DNA of 64,000 bases from Flavobacteriaceae bacterium (GTDB lineage: Bacteria > Bacteroidota > Bacteroidia > Flavobacteriales > Flavobacteriaceae), in assembly GCA_027073495.1 (NCBI GenBank), contig JALSVQ010000124.1, positions 51,038-115,037 of the forward strand, in the 5' to 3' direction. Shown piece after piece: positions 19,479 to 28,741 of this stretch. A program made the translations under genes and the position numbers. A model generated the notes under the pieces. It searched no databases. It saw nothing but the letters and a program-made list of their open reading frames with translations, and was not told where the DNA came from. The stretch's first letter is position 1; each line of letters starts with the position of its first letter.

Positions 19479-19486
19479 TACTTTTG
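19479..19486 (+). promoter_or_regulatory. Putative -7 element of the DUF1015 gene
   Basis: TACTTTTG fits TAnnTTTG and ends 19 bp before the start codon at 19506. No -33 TTG is seen. Confidence 0.5.
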
Positions 19487-19505
19487 AATGCTAAAAATAT
19501 AGAAA

Positions 19506-20741
19506 ATGCAAAAAGTTATTCCTTTTAAAGCCATTCGCCCTGTCCGCGACAAGGTTGCCTTGGTTTCATCGCGTTCTTATGATAATTATTCGCACGCAGA
19601 ACTTGGGGCTCAATTGAGTTTTAATCCCTATTCATTTTTACATATCATTGCGCAAAGTTTTAATAGTCACGAAGAATTACCTGCTGCCGAACGTTTTAAA
19701 CGTATAGCAGCAACCTACATCGATTTTAAGAAGCAAGCATACTTTATTCAAGATGATCTGCCTACATATTACTTACACCAAATCACAAATGAAGACAGTT
19801 CTTTTTGTGGTATTATAGCAGGAACGGCAGCTCAAGATTATTTTGATGATACTATCAAAAAACACGAGAAAACATTGAGTAAAAGAGAACGCCTTTTTGA
19901 AAAGTACTTACGTGGCGTTGGTTTTAATGCAGAACCCGTATTGCTGACTTACAAAGACGATGAAGAGATAAACCAAATTACTTCAAAATACAAGCAACGA
20001 CGCCCAGAGTATGAATTTGCAACGATGCAAAAACAAGTGCATAAATTGTGGCTTATTCAAGACCCAAAAGATATTGATAGTATTCAAAAATCATTTGAAA
20101 AACAAGACGCTCTATATATTGCAGATGGACATCATCGCTCGGCTTCTGCCGCTTTATTAGCCAAAGATTTAGCCGCAGAAAACCCAAACCATAATGGAGA
20201 AGAGGCTTATAACTTTTTTATGAGTTACCTCATTCCAGAAAGTCAAGTAAAACTTTATGAGTTTAACCGACTTATCAAAATGGAAACTGATTTTGATAGT
20301 ACAGTTTTTCTTAAAACACTCAATCAAAATTTTGATGTTTTTGAAAAAGGAAATGGCATATACAAACCGCAAGAAAAACACGAATTTGCATTGTATACAA
20401 GCAACCAAGTTTATAGTATTAAGCTTAAAAAAGACCAATATCAAGCATCTAATGCATTAGAAGATTTAGATGTTCAAATTTTGTTTGATTTAATCTTAAA
20501 ACCACTGCTTCATATTGAAGATCCACGTCATGACAAACGTCTTGCTTATTCTCATGGAAAAAAGAGCGACTATTATCTCAAAGAACAGGTTGATAGTGGC
20601 GACTTTACACTTGCTTTTGGTTTGTTTCCTATAGGTATAGATACGCTTAAAAACATTGCAGATGAGCAACTCACTATGCCTCCTAAAAGTACTTATATCA
20701 AACCAAAATTGCGAAGTGGATTGACTATTTATGAGTTTTAA
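19506..20741 (+). CDS. DUF1015 family protein
   Basis: This 411-residue soluble protein has the DUF1015 landmarks: an opening IPFKAIRPVRDKVALVSSRSYD, a middle block with RRPEYEFATMQKQVHKLWLI, and the hallmark ADGHHRSASAA near residues 205-215. The later part is HDKRLAYSHGKK and LFPIGIDTLKNIADEQLTMPPKSTYIKPKLRSGL. Family knowledge: function is undetermined, and the gene often lies by serA/serC in Bacteroidetes, which is not the case here. The length is normal (about 410). A terminator and -7 element just upstream suggest its own transcription unit. Confidence 0.88.
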   Translation: MQKVIPFKAIRPVRDKVALVSSRSYDNYSHAELGAQLSFNPYSFLHIIAQSFNSHEELPAAERFKRIAATYIDFKKQAYFIQDDLPTYYLHQITNEDSSFCGIIAGTAAQDYFDDTIKKHEKTLSKRERLFEKYLRGVGFNAEPVLLTYKDDEEINQITSKYKQRRPEYEFATMQKQVHKLWLIQDPKDIDSIQKSFEKQDALYIADGHHRSASAALLAKDLAAENPNHNGEEAYNFFMSYLIPESQVKLYEFNRLIKMETDFDSTVFLKTLNQNFDVFEKGNGIYKPQEKHEFALYTSNQVYSIKLKKDQYQASNALEDLDVQILFDLILKPLLHIEDPRHDKRLAYSHGKKSDYYLKEQVDSGDFTLAFGLFPIGIDTLKNIADEQLTMPPKSTYIKPKLRSGLTIYEF

Positions 20742-20744
20742 GTT

Positions 20745-21676
20745 ATGTACACACTTTCAATATATATATCAAAAAAAAATATTCTAAAAGTTTTACTCAT
20801 TTCTAGTATTTTTGTTATTCTATCAGTATTAATTTTAGTAGATAAAAAATCAGAAAGTACAGAAAGCATTGTTATGTCATGGGCAGGGATTGTATTTTTT
20901 GGATTGGATTTATTATCTTTCTTTATAAATATTTTGATCAGAAACCACAAATCAATATTGATAAACACGGTATTTGGAGAAAAAATAATCAAAATGATAA
21001 GTTGTTTTGGGAACAAATTACAGCTATAGCTGTAAGTGAGATTCAGGGACAACATATAATGAAATTCGAGCTTATACCTAATGTGTTAACTGATAATAAA
21101 AAATTCATTAAATCAGTAGTTCTTAATTCATTAGACATTGATAAAGCTGCATTTATCACTTTGATAGATAGACTAATTCGTAGTGAAAAAGAAAAACGAG
21201 ACTTGTTGATTCAATCGTTTAAAAATAAGGAATTTACACCTGTTAAAGCTTCTAAAAACTATATTATTTTTTATCTGTTTATTAGTGTGATTCTTTTTTA
21301 TCTAACAAAAAATTACAAAGTAGCATTTTTAATATATATTGGTGTTTTGGGTATTGCATCTTTAGCGGTTAGATGGTATTCGTATAGTGATAAAAAACCT
21401 ACATTAATTAAACATGCTGCTACAGTTGTTTATTTAGGTTTTGTTAATTTAGCATTGCTATTACTCAGTTTCACAGCTACAAAACACCTAAAAAAAAGCA
21501 CAAAATACAAACTAACTACTAGTATAGAGCGGTATTATAAAATTCATCATCACTATCCAAAAACTATAGACAGTATTGCAAAAAGTAGTGAATTGAATTT
21601 TTTGGAAACTTATTTTTTAGATGAATTTGAATATAAAAATCTTAAAGATAGTTATGTGTTGCAGAAGAAAAAGTGA
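20745..21676 (+). pseudogene. STM3941-family membrane protein gene, interrupted by a frameshift
   Basis: Two overlapping frames together make one protein. The first (from ATG 20745) gives SIYISKKNILKVLLISSIFV and SWAGIVFFGLD. The second, in the frame of 20879, gives FDQKPQINIDKHGIW, KLFWEQITAIAV, two hydrophobic segments and a C-terminus at 21676. In STM3941-like proteins the first membrane block (IYxSKKK...FFGL) runs directly into the kLFDxkPxLxID strand of a PH-like domain, so the two pieces belong to one gene of about 310 residues. The break lies between about 20893 and 20925, possibly in the run of six T at 20894-20900. It is either a true frameshift mutation or a sequencing error. Function is unknown. 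The gene starts 3 bp after the DUF1015 stop. Confidence 0.65.
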
Positions 21677-21681
21677 TACTA

Positions 21682-22797
21682 CTAATTCAACTTTAAAACT
21701 GCTGAAACCAATAATTCTGCAACACGTTTTGAAGCGCTTCCGCCACCTAATTTTGTAATTAGATTGTCATAATCTTGAAGTAATTTTGCTTTAACATCAG
21801 TTTGCATGATGTTGTGTAAAGCTTCTTCCAAGCGTTTTGAATTAAAATCACTTTGGATTAATTCTTCAACAATTTCCTCATCCATTATAAGGTTAACCAA
21901 TGAAATATACTTCAAATCAACAAGTCGTTTTCCTATTTGATATGAGATAAAACTACCTTTGTAACAGACCACTTGCGGTACACGAAACAAAGCTGTTTCA
22001 AGCGTTGCAGTTCCAGATGTAACCAAAGCAAAACTGGCGTTTTCTAACAAATCATATGTAGCGCCATAAATAATTTTTACAGTAGTATTTTTTATGATAC
22101 TTTTATAAAAAGCTTTCTCTTGTGACGGCGCTCCTGCTATTACAAATTGATAAGCAGTGAATTTTGGAATCATTTCAAGCATTACAGCAAGCATTTTGCT
22201 TATTTCTTGCTTTCTACTTCCTGGCAATAAGGCAATAATTGGTCTGTTATCCAAATTATGATAAACTCCAAAATCTCCTTTTGCTTTTCGATTAGCTATA
22301 GCATCTAGCAAAGGATGCCCAACATAATGTACAGGAAACTGATGCTTGGTTTCATAAAAATCTTTTTCAAACGGCAAGATAACATACATGGCATCAACAT
22401 CACGTTTTATTTTATGGATTCTATTCTCTTTCCAAGCCCAAATTTGAGGTGAAATATAATAATGTACAGCAATGCCGTGTTCTTTTGCAAAAGTAGCTAT
22501 TCGCATATTGAATCCGGGATAATCAATCAAGATTAATGCATCAGGTTTATAGGCAATAATATCTTTTTTAGCCAATTTCATATTACCCAAAATAGTGCGT
22601 ATATTTAGTAATACTTCTACGAAGCCCATAAATGCAAGTTCACGATAATGTTTTACCAAAGTACCGCCTTGTGCTTGCATCAAATCACCACCCCAACAGC
22701 GAAATTCACTATTTTTATCAGTGGTTTTGATAGCACGCATTAAATTGGAAGCATGTAAATCTCCTGAGGCTTCTCCTGCTATAATATAATACTTCAT
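21682..22797 (-). CDS. lpxB: Lipid-A-disaccharide synthase
   Basis: This 371-residue GT19 glycosyltransferase starts with MKYYIIAGEASGDLHASNL, the diagnostic LpxB N-terminus. It also contains DYPGFNMRIATFAKEHG, YYISPQIWAWKENR, VGHPLLDAI, IALLPGSRKQEISKML and the TSGTATLETAL nucleotide-sugar-binding block. Reaction: UDP-2,3-diacylglucosamine plus lipid X gives lipid A disaccharide, on the cytoplasmic face of the inner membrane. It is the last gene of the minus-strand cdd-DUF2851-lpxB run (51 bp after DUF2851). In many Bacteroidetes surE is next to lpxB; here surE is 16 kb away. It converges with the frameshifted STM3941 gene, 5 bp apart. Confidence 0.94.
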   Translation of the reverse strand: MKYYIIAGEASGDLHASNLMRAIKTTDKNSEFRCWGGDLMQAQGGTLVKHYRELAFMGFVEVLLNIRTILGNMKLAKKDIIAYKPDALILIDYPGFNMRIATFAKEHGIAVHYYISPQIWAWKENRIHKIKRDVDAMYVILPFEKDFYETKHQFPVHYVGHPLLDAIANRKAKGDFGVYHNLDNRPIIALLPGSRKQEISKMLAVMLEMIPKFTAYQFVIAGAPSQEKAFYKSIIKNTTVKIIYGATYDLLENASFALVTSGTATLETALFRVPQVVCYKGSFISYQIGKRLVDLKYISLVNLIMDEEIVEELIQSDFNSKRLEEALHNIMQTDVKAKLLQDYDNLITKLGGGSASKRVAELLVSAVLKLN

Positions 22798-22848
22798 AGG
22801 GTAAAAAATTAGATTACAAAAATGCGCATTTCTATGCTATAAAAAAAA

Positions 22849-24114
22849 TTAGTTTTTTAAAACCTTAGTTCCAATAGCACAATGTAGACATTTGCGTTTA
22901 CTACAGTAGTTTGTGTAGAGTTGTAAAAAAGCCTGACTCTCTTGTGCATTTTGTATTGGAACACCTAATTGTTCAAAACGATCGAGTATATTGTTTTTCT
23001 CTTTTTTTAATCCTTGAATAAGCTGTAATAACGCGGTTGCATCTGTTGTTTGGTGTTTTTTATGATAATAAAATTGAAATGGTACTATGGTGTTGATTAG
23101 CACTAAATCTATAAATGATTTGGTCAATTTTTTAATTCTTTTTTTGGAACTTAAATCAAAATTATAATGCGTTTCCCAATAGATAGAAGTAGCAACTTCA
23201 AAAAGTTGATATGCTTCTTCTGGTGTTTTTAAAGCTATGACAGCAGCTACTAACTGTTTGTTTTTAACATACAAAGCAACCAATTGGGATAAACGAATGG
23301 TAGGGAAATTAGCTGGTCGGAGCTTAAAAAAATGAACAGACTCTTGTGATGGTTCTAGCTTGTATTTTTTTTGATAGTATTGATATTCAGAAAGTAATTG
23401 TTTGAAATAGATGTCATTATATGTTTTTTGAAGTAATCCTGCTTGTCCAAAAAGCAAAGCTTCAAGTGCTAAGGATTTATCTATTTCTTTGCGAAACACA
23501 GCAAACGGAATACTTTTGGCCAAAGCATAAAATGCTTGTCCATTAATTTTTAAACCAAAATTTTTAAGCAATAAGTGAAAAAGTGTTGCTTCCCAGTCAT
23601 TATTAGTTGCCATTAATAATGCTTCTATATGTGTTGTTTTATCCCGTAAACGCTCAAAATAAAGCCTTTCTAACCAATTTGAAAGTGTGAAATTATCAAT
23701 TTGTTTTATTTGATTTTCACAGTTTATAAAAGTTTTGTTTTTATCGAATAATTGTTGATAATTATCTAATACCGATTTTGGAACCAAGCCCTTGAGAACA
23801 AGCGTAGGAATAGGCGAATTGTCTTTTCTATAAATTTCTGCATCGTGTTCCCAGACCACATGAAGAATAACATTGTCATAGTTACTATCTTCTTGATGTT
23901 GATGCAAATACCAATCACTACTTTTGAGATGTATTTCTACATTTCCTGCCCAAAGTTGCTTTCCAATTTCAATTTTTGCATTAAAAAAATCTGCTCCAGC
24001 ATGTAGATTATGCGTTCCTTTGTTATGTATTATTATTGCTTCTCCTGTAGTCGTCTTTATAGCACTACCAAGATAAAAAAATTGCCACACATAATGTAAA
24101 AAGTCTTCACGCAT
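22849..24114 (-). CDS. DUF2851 family protein
   Basis: This 421-residue protein is recognised by its start (MREDFLHYVWQFFYL), GEAIIIHNKGTHNLHAGADF, WAGNVEIHLKSSDWYLHQH and NVILHVVWEHDAEI, the conserved N-terminal block of the Bacteroidetes DUF2851 family. The rest is helical, and it ends with a cysteine-rich tail (YCSKRKCLHCAIG) that may bind a metal. Function is unknown. No signal peptide or membrane segment is seen. It sits between cdd (19 bp upstream) and lpxB (51 bp downstream) in one minus-strand transcription unit. Confidence 0.88.
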   Translation of the reverse strand: MREDFLHYVWQFFYLGSAIKTTTGEAIIIHNKGTHNLHAGADFFNAKIEIGKQLWAGNVEIHLKSSDWYLHQHQEDSNYDNVILHVVWEHDAEIYRKDNSPIPTLVLKGLVPKSVLDNYQQLFDKNKTFINCENQIKQIDNFTLSNWLERLYFERLRDKTTHIEALLMATNNDWEATLFHLLLKNFGLKINGQAFYALAKSIPFAVFRKEIDKSLALEALLFGQAGLLQKTYNDIYFKQLLSEYQYYQKKYKLEPSQESVHFFKLRPANFPTIRLSQLVALYVKNKQLVAAVIALKTPEEAYQLFEVATSIYWETHYNFDLSSKKRIKKLTKSFIDLVLINTIVPFQFYYHKKHQTTDATALLQLIQGLKKEKNNILDRFEQLGVPIQNAQESQAFLQLYTNYCSKRKCLHCAIGTKVLKN

Positions 24115-24133
24115 TTTTGCTTTGCATTAAAAT

Positions 24134-24616
24134 CTAAAGTACTTCTTTATCAAAGACAAGCGGCAACAAATTTGCTAAAGATTTGGTTTTGTATATCTCG
24201 CCTTCTTCTCCCATAAAGAAAATTACTATAGGGCTTTTTTGTTTCACTTCGTATTCAGCAATGGACTGTCTGCAAGCACCACAAGGAGGAACGGGTGATT
24301 TAATCACTTGTTTCTCTGATTTTATGGTTAGTGCCATTTTAACCATTTTGACATCTGGAAAATCGGAATGCGCTTTCCAAATGGCTACACGCTCGGCGCA
24401 CATTCCTGAAGGGTAAGCAGCATTTTCTTGATTGTTACCCAATATTATTTCGCCATTTTCTAATAATAATGCCGCACCTACTTTAAACTTTGAATAGGGA
24501 GCGTACGCTTTATCACAAGCTACTTTGGCTTGAATCATCAGACTTTTATCATCTTTTTGGAGTTCGTCTATTGATTCATAGACAGCAAGTTTTGTTTGTA
24601 TCGTTAGTTCTTTCAA
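24134..24616 (-). CDS. cdd: Cytidine deaminase
   Basis: This 160-residue homotetrameric-type cytidine deaminase converts (deoxy)cytidine to (deoxy)uridine in pyrimidine salvage. The zinc/catalytic motif CAER (Cys73, Glu75) and PCGACRQ (Cys112, Cys115) are intact, as are YSKFKVGAALL and NQENAAYPSGMCAE. The length is a little above the 130-140 usual for the tetrameric class because of an N-terminal extension common in Bacteroidetes. A good promoter (24665-24693) lies 49 bp upstream, so cdd heads the cdd-DUF2851-lpxB transcription unit. Confidence 0.94.
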   Translation of the reverse strand: MKELTIQTKLAVYESIDELQKDDKSLMIQAKVACDKAYAPYSKFKVGAALLLENGEIILGNNQENAAYPSGMCAERVAIWKAHSDFPDVKMVKMALTIKSEKQVIKSPVPPCGACRQSIAEYEVKQKSPIVIFFMGEEGEIYKTKSLANLLPLVFDKEVL

Positions 24617-24664
24617 ATTATATTATTTTGTTAAACAACATCCTCATAAACGATTACAAGGAAT

Positions 24665-24693
24665 CAAAGATACAAAATAAAGTGAATTAGCAA
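24665..24693 (-). promoter_or_regulatory. Promoter of cdd-DUF2851-lpxB
   Basis: On the minus strand TTG (24691-24693), an 18-bp spacer and TATCTTTG (24665-24672) match the Bacteroidetes -33/-7 promoter. The cdd start codon is about 49 bp downstream. Confidence 0.7.
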
Positions 24694-24713
24694 GCAAAAT
24701 AGTTGTAAAATAG

Positions 24714-24744
24714 AAAAAAGTCAATTCATTACAAATTGACTTTT
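24714..24744. terminator. Hairpin terminator in the cdd-sufB gap
   Basis: Arms 24716-24726 and 24734-24744 (AAAAGTCAATT / AATTGACTTTT). It is nearly identical in stem sequence and size to the porV terminator at 11578-11610. No gene on either strand obviously ends here, so it may be a relic or may serve an unseen transcript. Confidence 0.5.
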
Positions 24745-25017
24745 CATAGGTTTGTTTACTATTAATAGATATATTATCATAATATGATACAAATATACAA
24801 TGTCAGATTTAGCTTATAATAATTAATGTATCAAGTGTTTAAAAAACTATATAAACTGGAATAATTTGCTTGTGTAATGTCTTTTACTAGTTCTAATTGT
24901 AATTTTTTTTATAAATAAAATAAAAAACATTTTCTTCTTTTATAATCTATATTTTTACTGTACTTTTGTTCTTATTTAGAATCAATCCAAATAAGAAATT
25001 TTTAATTAATTAGTATT
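24745..25017 (+). promoter_or_regulatory. sufB upstream region with putative -7 element
   Basis: This part of the 401-bp cdd-sufB gap has no recognisable coding sequence and is extremely AT-rich. TACTTTTG at 24961-24968 matches the TAnnTTTG -7 consensus about 50 bp before the sufB start. There is no clear -33 TTG. I see no palindromic operator for an Fe-S regulator such as IscR. Confidence 0.45.
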
Positions 25018-26466
25018 TTGAAAAAATATACAGAGGAAGATTTAAAAGAAGATTTAGTCAATCAAGAGTATGAATATGGTTTTTACTCCGATATTGAGGC
25101 GGACAAATTTCCTAATGGTATCGACGAATCTGTGGTAATTGCGCTTTCTAAGAAAAAGAACGAACCACAATGGATGACTGATTGGCGTTTGGAGGCTTTT
25201 CGTATTTGGAAAAGTATGGAAGAACCTGATTGGGCAAATGTGAATTACGAAAAACCAGATTTTCAAGCGATAAGTTATTATTCTGCTCCAAAATCAAAAC
25301 CCAAGTTAAACAGTTTGGATGAAGCCGATCCTGAGTTGTTAAAAACATTTGAAAAACTTGGCATTTCATTAGCAGAGCAAAAACGATTGGCAAATGTAGC
25401 CATAGATATTGTAATGGATTCGGTTTCTGTAGCAACTACGTTCAAAAAAACATTAGCAGAAAAAGGCATTATTTTTTGTCCTATTTCTGAAGCCATACAA
25501 GAACATCCTGAATTGGTCAAAAAATATCTTGGAACTATAGTGCCACAAACAGATAATTTTTATGCAGCATTAAACTCCGCAGTCTTTACCGATGGTAGTT
25601 TTTGTTACATCCCAAAAGGCGTGCGTTGTCCAATGGAACTTTCTACCTATTTTAGAATCAATGAAGGTGGAACGGGGCAGTTTGAGCGTACTTTAGTTAT
25701 AGCAGATGAAGGTAGCTATGTGAGCTATCTCGAAGGTTGTACTGCGCCAGCTCGTGATGAAAATCAGTTACATGCCGCTGTTGTGGAGCTTATAGCATTA
25801 GACGATGCCGAAATAAAATATTCTACTGTGCAAAATTGGTATCCTGGTGATGAAAACGGAAGTGGAGGTGTTTATAATTTTGTGACCAAACGTGGAATCT
25901 GTCATACCAATTCCAAAATATCGTGGACACAAGTAGAGACTGGTTCTGCTGTAACTTGGAAATATCCAAGCTGTGTGTTAAAAGGCGATAATTCAGTGGG
26001 CGAATTTTATTCTATAGCTGTAACCAACAACCATCAGCAAGCAGATACGGGAACCAAAATGCTACATATTGGTAATAATACACGAAGTACTATAATATCT
26101 AAAGGTGTTTCTGCTGGAAAATCACAAAATTCATATCGTGGTTTGGTAAAAATAAATAAAAATGCTAAAAATGCACGTAATTTTTCACAATGTGATTCCT
26201 TGCTAATGGGTGATTTATGTGGCGCACATACTTTCCCTTATATTGAGGCAAGTAATAGCTCAGCACAAATAGAGCACGAAGCAACTACAAGCAAAATTGG
26301 TGAAGATCAACTTTTTTATTGTAATCAAAGAGGTATTGATACAGAACGTGCTATTGCTTTAATCGTTAATGGATTTAGTAAAGAAGTGTTAAATAAACTA
26401 CCTATGGAATTTGCTGTTGAAGCACGTAAACTGCTAGAAATATCATTAGAAGGTAGTGTAGGTTAA
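25018..26466 (+). CDS. sufB: Fe-S cluster assembly protein SufB
   Basis: This 482-residue scaffold subunit of the SufBC2D complex assembles Fe-S clusters in the cytoplasm. Characteristic segments are [31 protein letters not shown], the beta-helix core with [39 protein letters not shown] and [19 protein letters not shown], and the C-terminal block with [21 protein letters not shown]. The start is TTG at 25018: the frame gives MKKYTEEDL, as in homologues, and no ATG lies nearby. sufC follows after 47 bp and sufD after that, a single suf operon. Confidence 0.95.
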   Translation: MKKYTEEDLKEDLVNQEYEYGFYSDIEADKFPNGIDESVVIALSKKKNEPQWMTDWRLEAFRIWKSMEEPDWANVNYEKPDFQAISYYSAPKSKPKLNSLDEADPELLKTFEKLGISLAEQKRLANVAIDIVMDSVSVATTFKKTLAEKGIIFCPISEAIQEHPELVKKYLGTIVPQTDNFYAALNSAVFTDGSFCYIPKGVRCPMELSTYFRINEGGTGQFERTLVIADEGSYVSYLEGCTAPARDENQLHAAVVELIALDDAEIKYSTVQNWYPGDENGSGGVYNFVTKRGICHTNSKISWTQVETGSAVTWKYPSCVLKGDNSVGEFYSIAVTNNHQQADTGTKMLHIGNNTRSTIISKGVSAGKSQNSYRGLVKINKNAKNARNFSQCDSLLMGDLCGAHTFPYIEASNSSAQIEHEATTSKIGEDQLFYCNQRGIDTERAIALIVNGFSKEVLNKLPMEFAVEARKLLEISLEGSVG

Positions 26467-26513
26467 TTAAGAATAATAAAAAAATAAGCCTTTCAATTAA
26501 AAGGAATAAAATT

Positions 26514-27254
26514 ATGTTACAGATAAAAAATATTCACGCAAGTGTAAATAATAAAGAAATACTCAAAGGCATTAATCTTGCTATCAAAGCAGGAGAAGTA
26601 CATGCGATAATGGGTCCCAATGGTGCTGGAAAAAGCACCTTATCTAGTGTTGTTGCAGGTAATGAAAATTTTGAAGTAAGCCAAGGAAATATTGTTCTTG
26701 ATGGCGAAGAATTAACTGAACTTTCTGCAGACCAACGCGCGCATAAAGGTGTGTTTGTTTCGTTTCAATATCCTGTAGAGATTCCTGGAGTAAGTACGAC
26801 AAATTTTATAAAAACTGCTGTAAGCGAGAAACGCAAAGCCTTAGGATTGCCAGAACTAGCAGCCAAAGATTTTTTAAAAATGCTTCGTGAGAAAGCGGCG
26901 CTATTGCAGATGGATCAGAAATTTCTTTCGCGCTCATTGAACGAAGGTTTTTCTGGTGGGGAGAAAAAACGTAATGAAATATTTCAAATGGCAATGCTTG
27001 AACCAAAACTTGCCATCTTAGACGAAACCGATTCGGGACTTGATATTGATGCTTTGAAAGTAGTGGCAAACGGCGTTAATGCCTTAAAAAGTAAAGATAA
27101 TGCAGTATTGGTTATTACGCATTATCAGCGTTTATTAGATTATATCGTTCCTGATTTTGTACATGTTTTACATGACGGAAAAATCATTAAATCGGGCGGT
27201 AAAGAACTGGCTTTGGAGTTGGAAGAAAAAGGATATGATTGGTTGATTAAATAA
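26514..27254 (+). CDS. sufC: Fe-S cluster assembly ATPase SufC
   Basis: This 246-residue ABC-type ATPase is soluble and works with SufB and SufD. Walker A is GPNGAGKST (residues 34-42), the signature is FSGGEKKRNEIFQ, Walker B is LAILDETDSGLDID, and the H-loop is VITHYQRLLDYI. The divergent signature SGGEKKRNE is diagnostic for SufC. The length is standard (about 248). It is spaced 47 bp from sufB and 7 bp from sufD. Confidence 0.96.
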   Translation: MLQIKNIHASVNNKEILKGINLAIKAGEVHAIMGPNGAGKSTLSSVVAGNENFEVSQGNIVLDGEELTELSADQRAHKGVFVSFQYPVEIPGVSTTNFIKTAVSEKRKALGLPELAAKDFLKMLREKAALLQMDQKFLSRSLNEGFSGGEKKRNEIFQMAMLEPKLAILDETDSGLDIDALKVVANGVNALKSKDNAVLVITHYQRLLDYIVPDFVHVLHDGKIIKSGGKELALELEEKGYDWLIK

Positions 27255-27261
27255 AGCTAAA

Positions 27262-28551
27262 ATGGACAATAACGATATTAAAATTGCATTTGATGCATTT
27301 ATAAAACAACATGCGCCAGACGTTTTAACAGCAAAACGAAAAGAAGCTTTTGAAACTTTTACAACAAAAGGATTTCCTACAAAAAAAATAGAAAATTGGA
27401 AATACACTTCTTTAAAAGCGGTATTGAAACCCAATTACGCTACTGTAAATACAGTTTCAGATAATACTTTGGAACAAGTTGAAGCATTATTAGCGGCTAA
27501 ATCAGAAACCTATAAATTGGTATTTGTTAATGGTGTTTTTCAAGAACAATTATCTGATATTACTGAAGAAATAAATGTTTTCTCTAATGTTTTAAAAGCA
27601 AGTAACACAGAAATTAACCAATATTTTGATACAATTAGTGATAGCAGTGAAGCTATGGTCAATCTGAATACTGCTTTTGCTTCATCAGGTGCTTTTATTA
27701 CACTTGCAAATAATAAAATACTAGCTAAACCAATTGAATTATTGTTTTTTGCTAAAGCAGAAACTCCAGTTTTCTTACAAGCTCGAAACCTCATTCGTGT
27801 AGGAGAAAACACACACGCCAATATTATAGAGAAACACATCAATCTTGGCGAAGCAATTGTATTGACTAATGCTGTTACCGAATTATTTGCTGCAGCATCT
27901 TCGCACGTGCAGTATACAAAACTACAAAATGATAGTTTGCTATCAAACCTTGTAGATAATACCTCTGTTTCGCAACAAAAAGATAGTATTGTAACGGTGA
28001 ATACCTTTTCTTTTGGAGGTAAATTTACTCGTAATAACCTCACCTTTCATCAATATGGATCGCACTGTGATAGTGTACTGAATGGTTTGAGTATTTTGGA
28101 TGGAAAACAGTTTGTTGATAATCATACCTTAGTCAATCACAATGTACCAGATTGTGAGAGTCACGAACTGTATAATGCTATTTACGATGAAAAATCGACT
28201 GGTGTTTTCAATGGTAAGGTTATCGTAAAGCAAGCAGCTCAAAAAACGAATGCTTATCAACAAAATAAAAACATTTTACTATCCGATACTTCTAATGTTT
28301 ATGCTAAACCCCAATTGGAGATTTTTGCAGATGATGTAAAATGTTCGCACGGCTGTACTATTGGTCAATTGGATGATAAGGTACTTTTTTATATGAAACA
28401 ACGTGGTATTCCTAAAGCTAAAGCTAAGGCATTACTTTTCTATGCATTTGCTAATGAAAATGTAAAAGCGGTTAAAATACCGGCATTACGTAATGAAATA
28501 ACGCATATTATTGCATCAAAATTAGATGTTACCTTTGACTTAGAAGTGTAG
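27262..28551 (+). CDS. sufD: Fe-S cluster assembly protein SufD
   Basis: This 429-residue partner of SufB has the SufD layout: an N-terminal helical domain with RKEAFETFTTKGFPTKKIENWKYTSLK, a beta-helix core (FHQYGSHCDSVLNGLSILDG, VNHNVPDCESHELYNAIYD, SVFNGKVIVKQAAQKTNAYQ-like block), and a C-terminal domain with EIFADDVKCSHGCTIGQLDD and YMKQRGIPKAKAKALL. Family role: it helps iron entry and cluster assembly on the SufBC2D scaffold. The sufS cysteine desulfurase gene that usually follows is absent: the next gene is an unrelated one on the other strand. Confidence 0.95.
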   Translation: MDNNDIKIAFDAFIKQHAPDVLTAKRKEAFETFTTKGFPTKKIENWKYTSLKAVLKPNYATVNTVSDNTLEQVEALLAAKSETYKLVFVNGVFQEQLSDITEEINVFSNVLKASNTEINQYFDTISDSSEAMVNLNTAFASSGAFITLANNKILAKPIELLFFAKAETPVFLQARNLIRVGENTHANIIEKHINLGEAIVLTNAVTELFAAASSHVQYTKLQNDSLLSNLVDNTSVSQQKDSIVTVNTFSFGGKFTRNNLTFHQYGSHCDSVLNGLSILDGKQFVDNHTLVNHNVPDCESHELYNAIYDEKSTGVFNGKVIVKQAAQKTNAYQQNKNILLSDTSNVYAKPQLEIFADDVKCSHGCTIGQLDDKVLFYMKQRGIPKAKAKALLFYAFANENVKAVKIPALRNEITHIIASKLDVTFDLEV

Positions 28552-28695
28552 TTTATAGGTAATTAAAAAAAAATCTATCATCGAACGAATGTGAGATGTG
28601 TCAATAATGTTTTATGTAAGTGTAGTTGTGGATTTCAAGGTACTTGCCTTTCAATATATCACTAAACTTTGTTCAAAGATACAAACTTTAAATTA

Positions 28696-28715
28696 AGCAC
28701 AAAACCTGCAATTAT
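28696..28715 (+). repeat. 20-bp direct repeat, copy 1
   Basis: AGCACAAAACCTGCAATTAT occurs here and again, identical and in the same orientation, at 32621-32640. Each copy lies just beyond the 3' end of a minus-strand accessory gene. Confidence 0.6.
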
Positions 28716-28741
28716 GTTTACATTTTGTTAGCATTTCGTTT

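Noticed and set aside
20745..21029. A separate 94-residue membrane protein gene
   Set aside because: Its last ~35 residues are out of frame with the family. The true continuation is in the frame of 20879, so it is half of a frameshifted gene.
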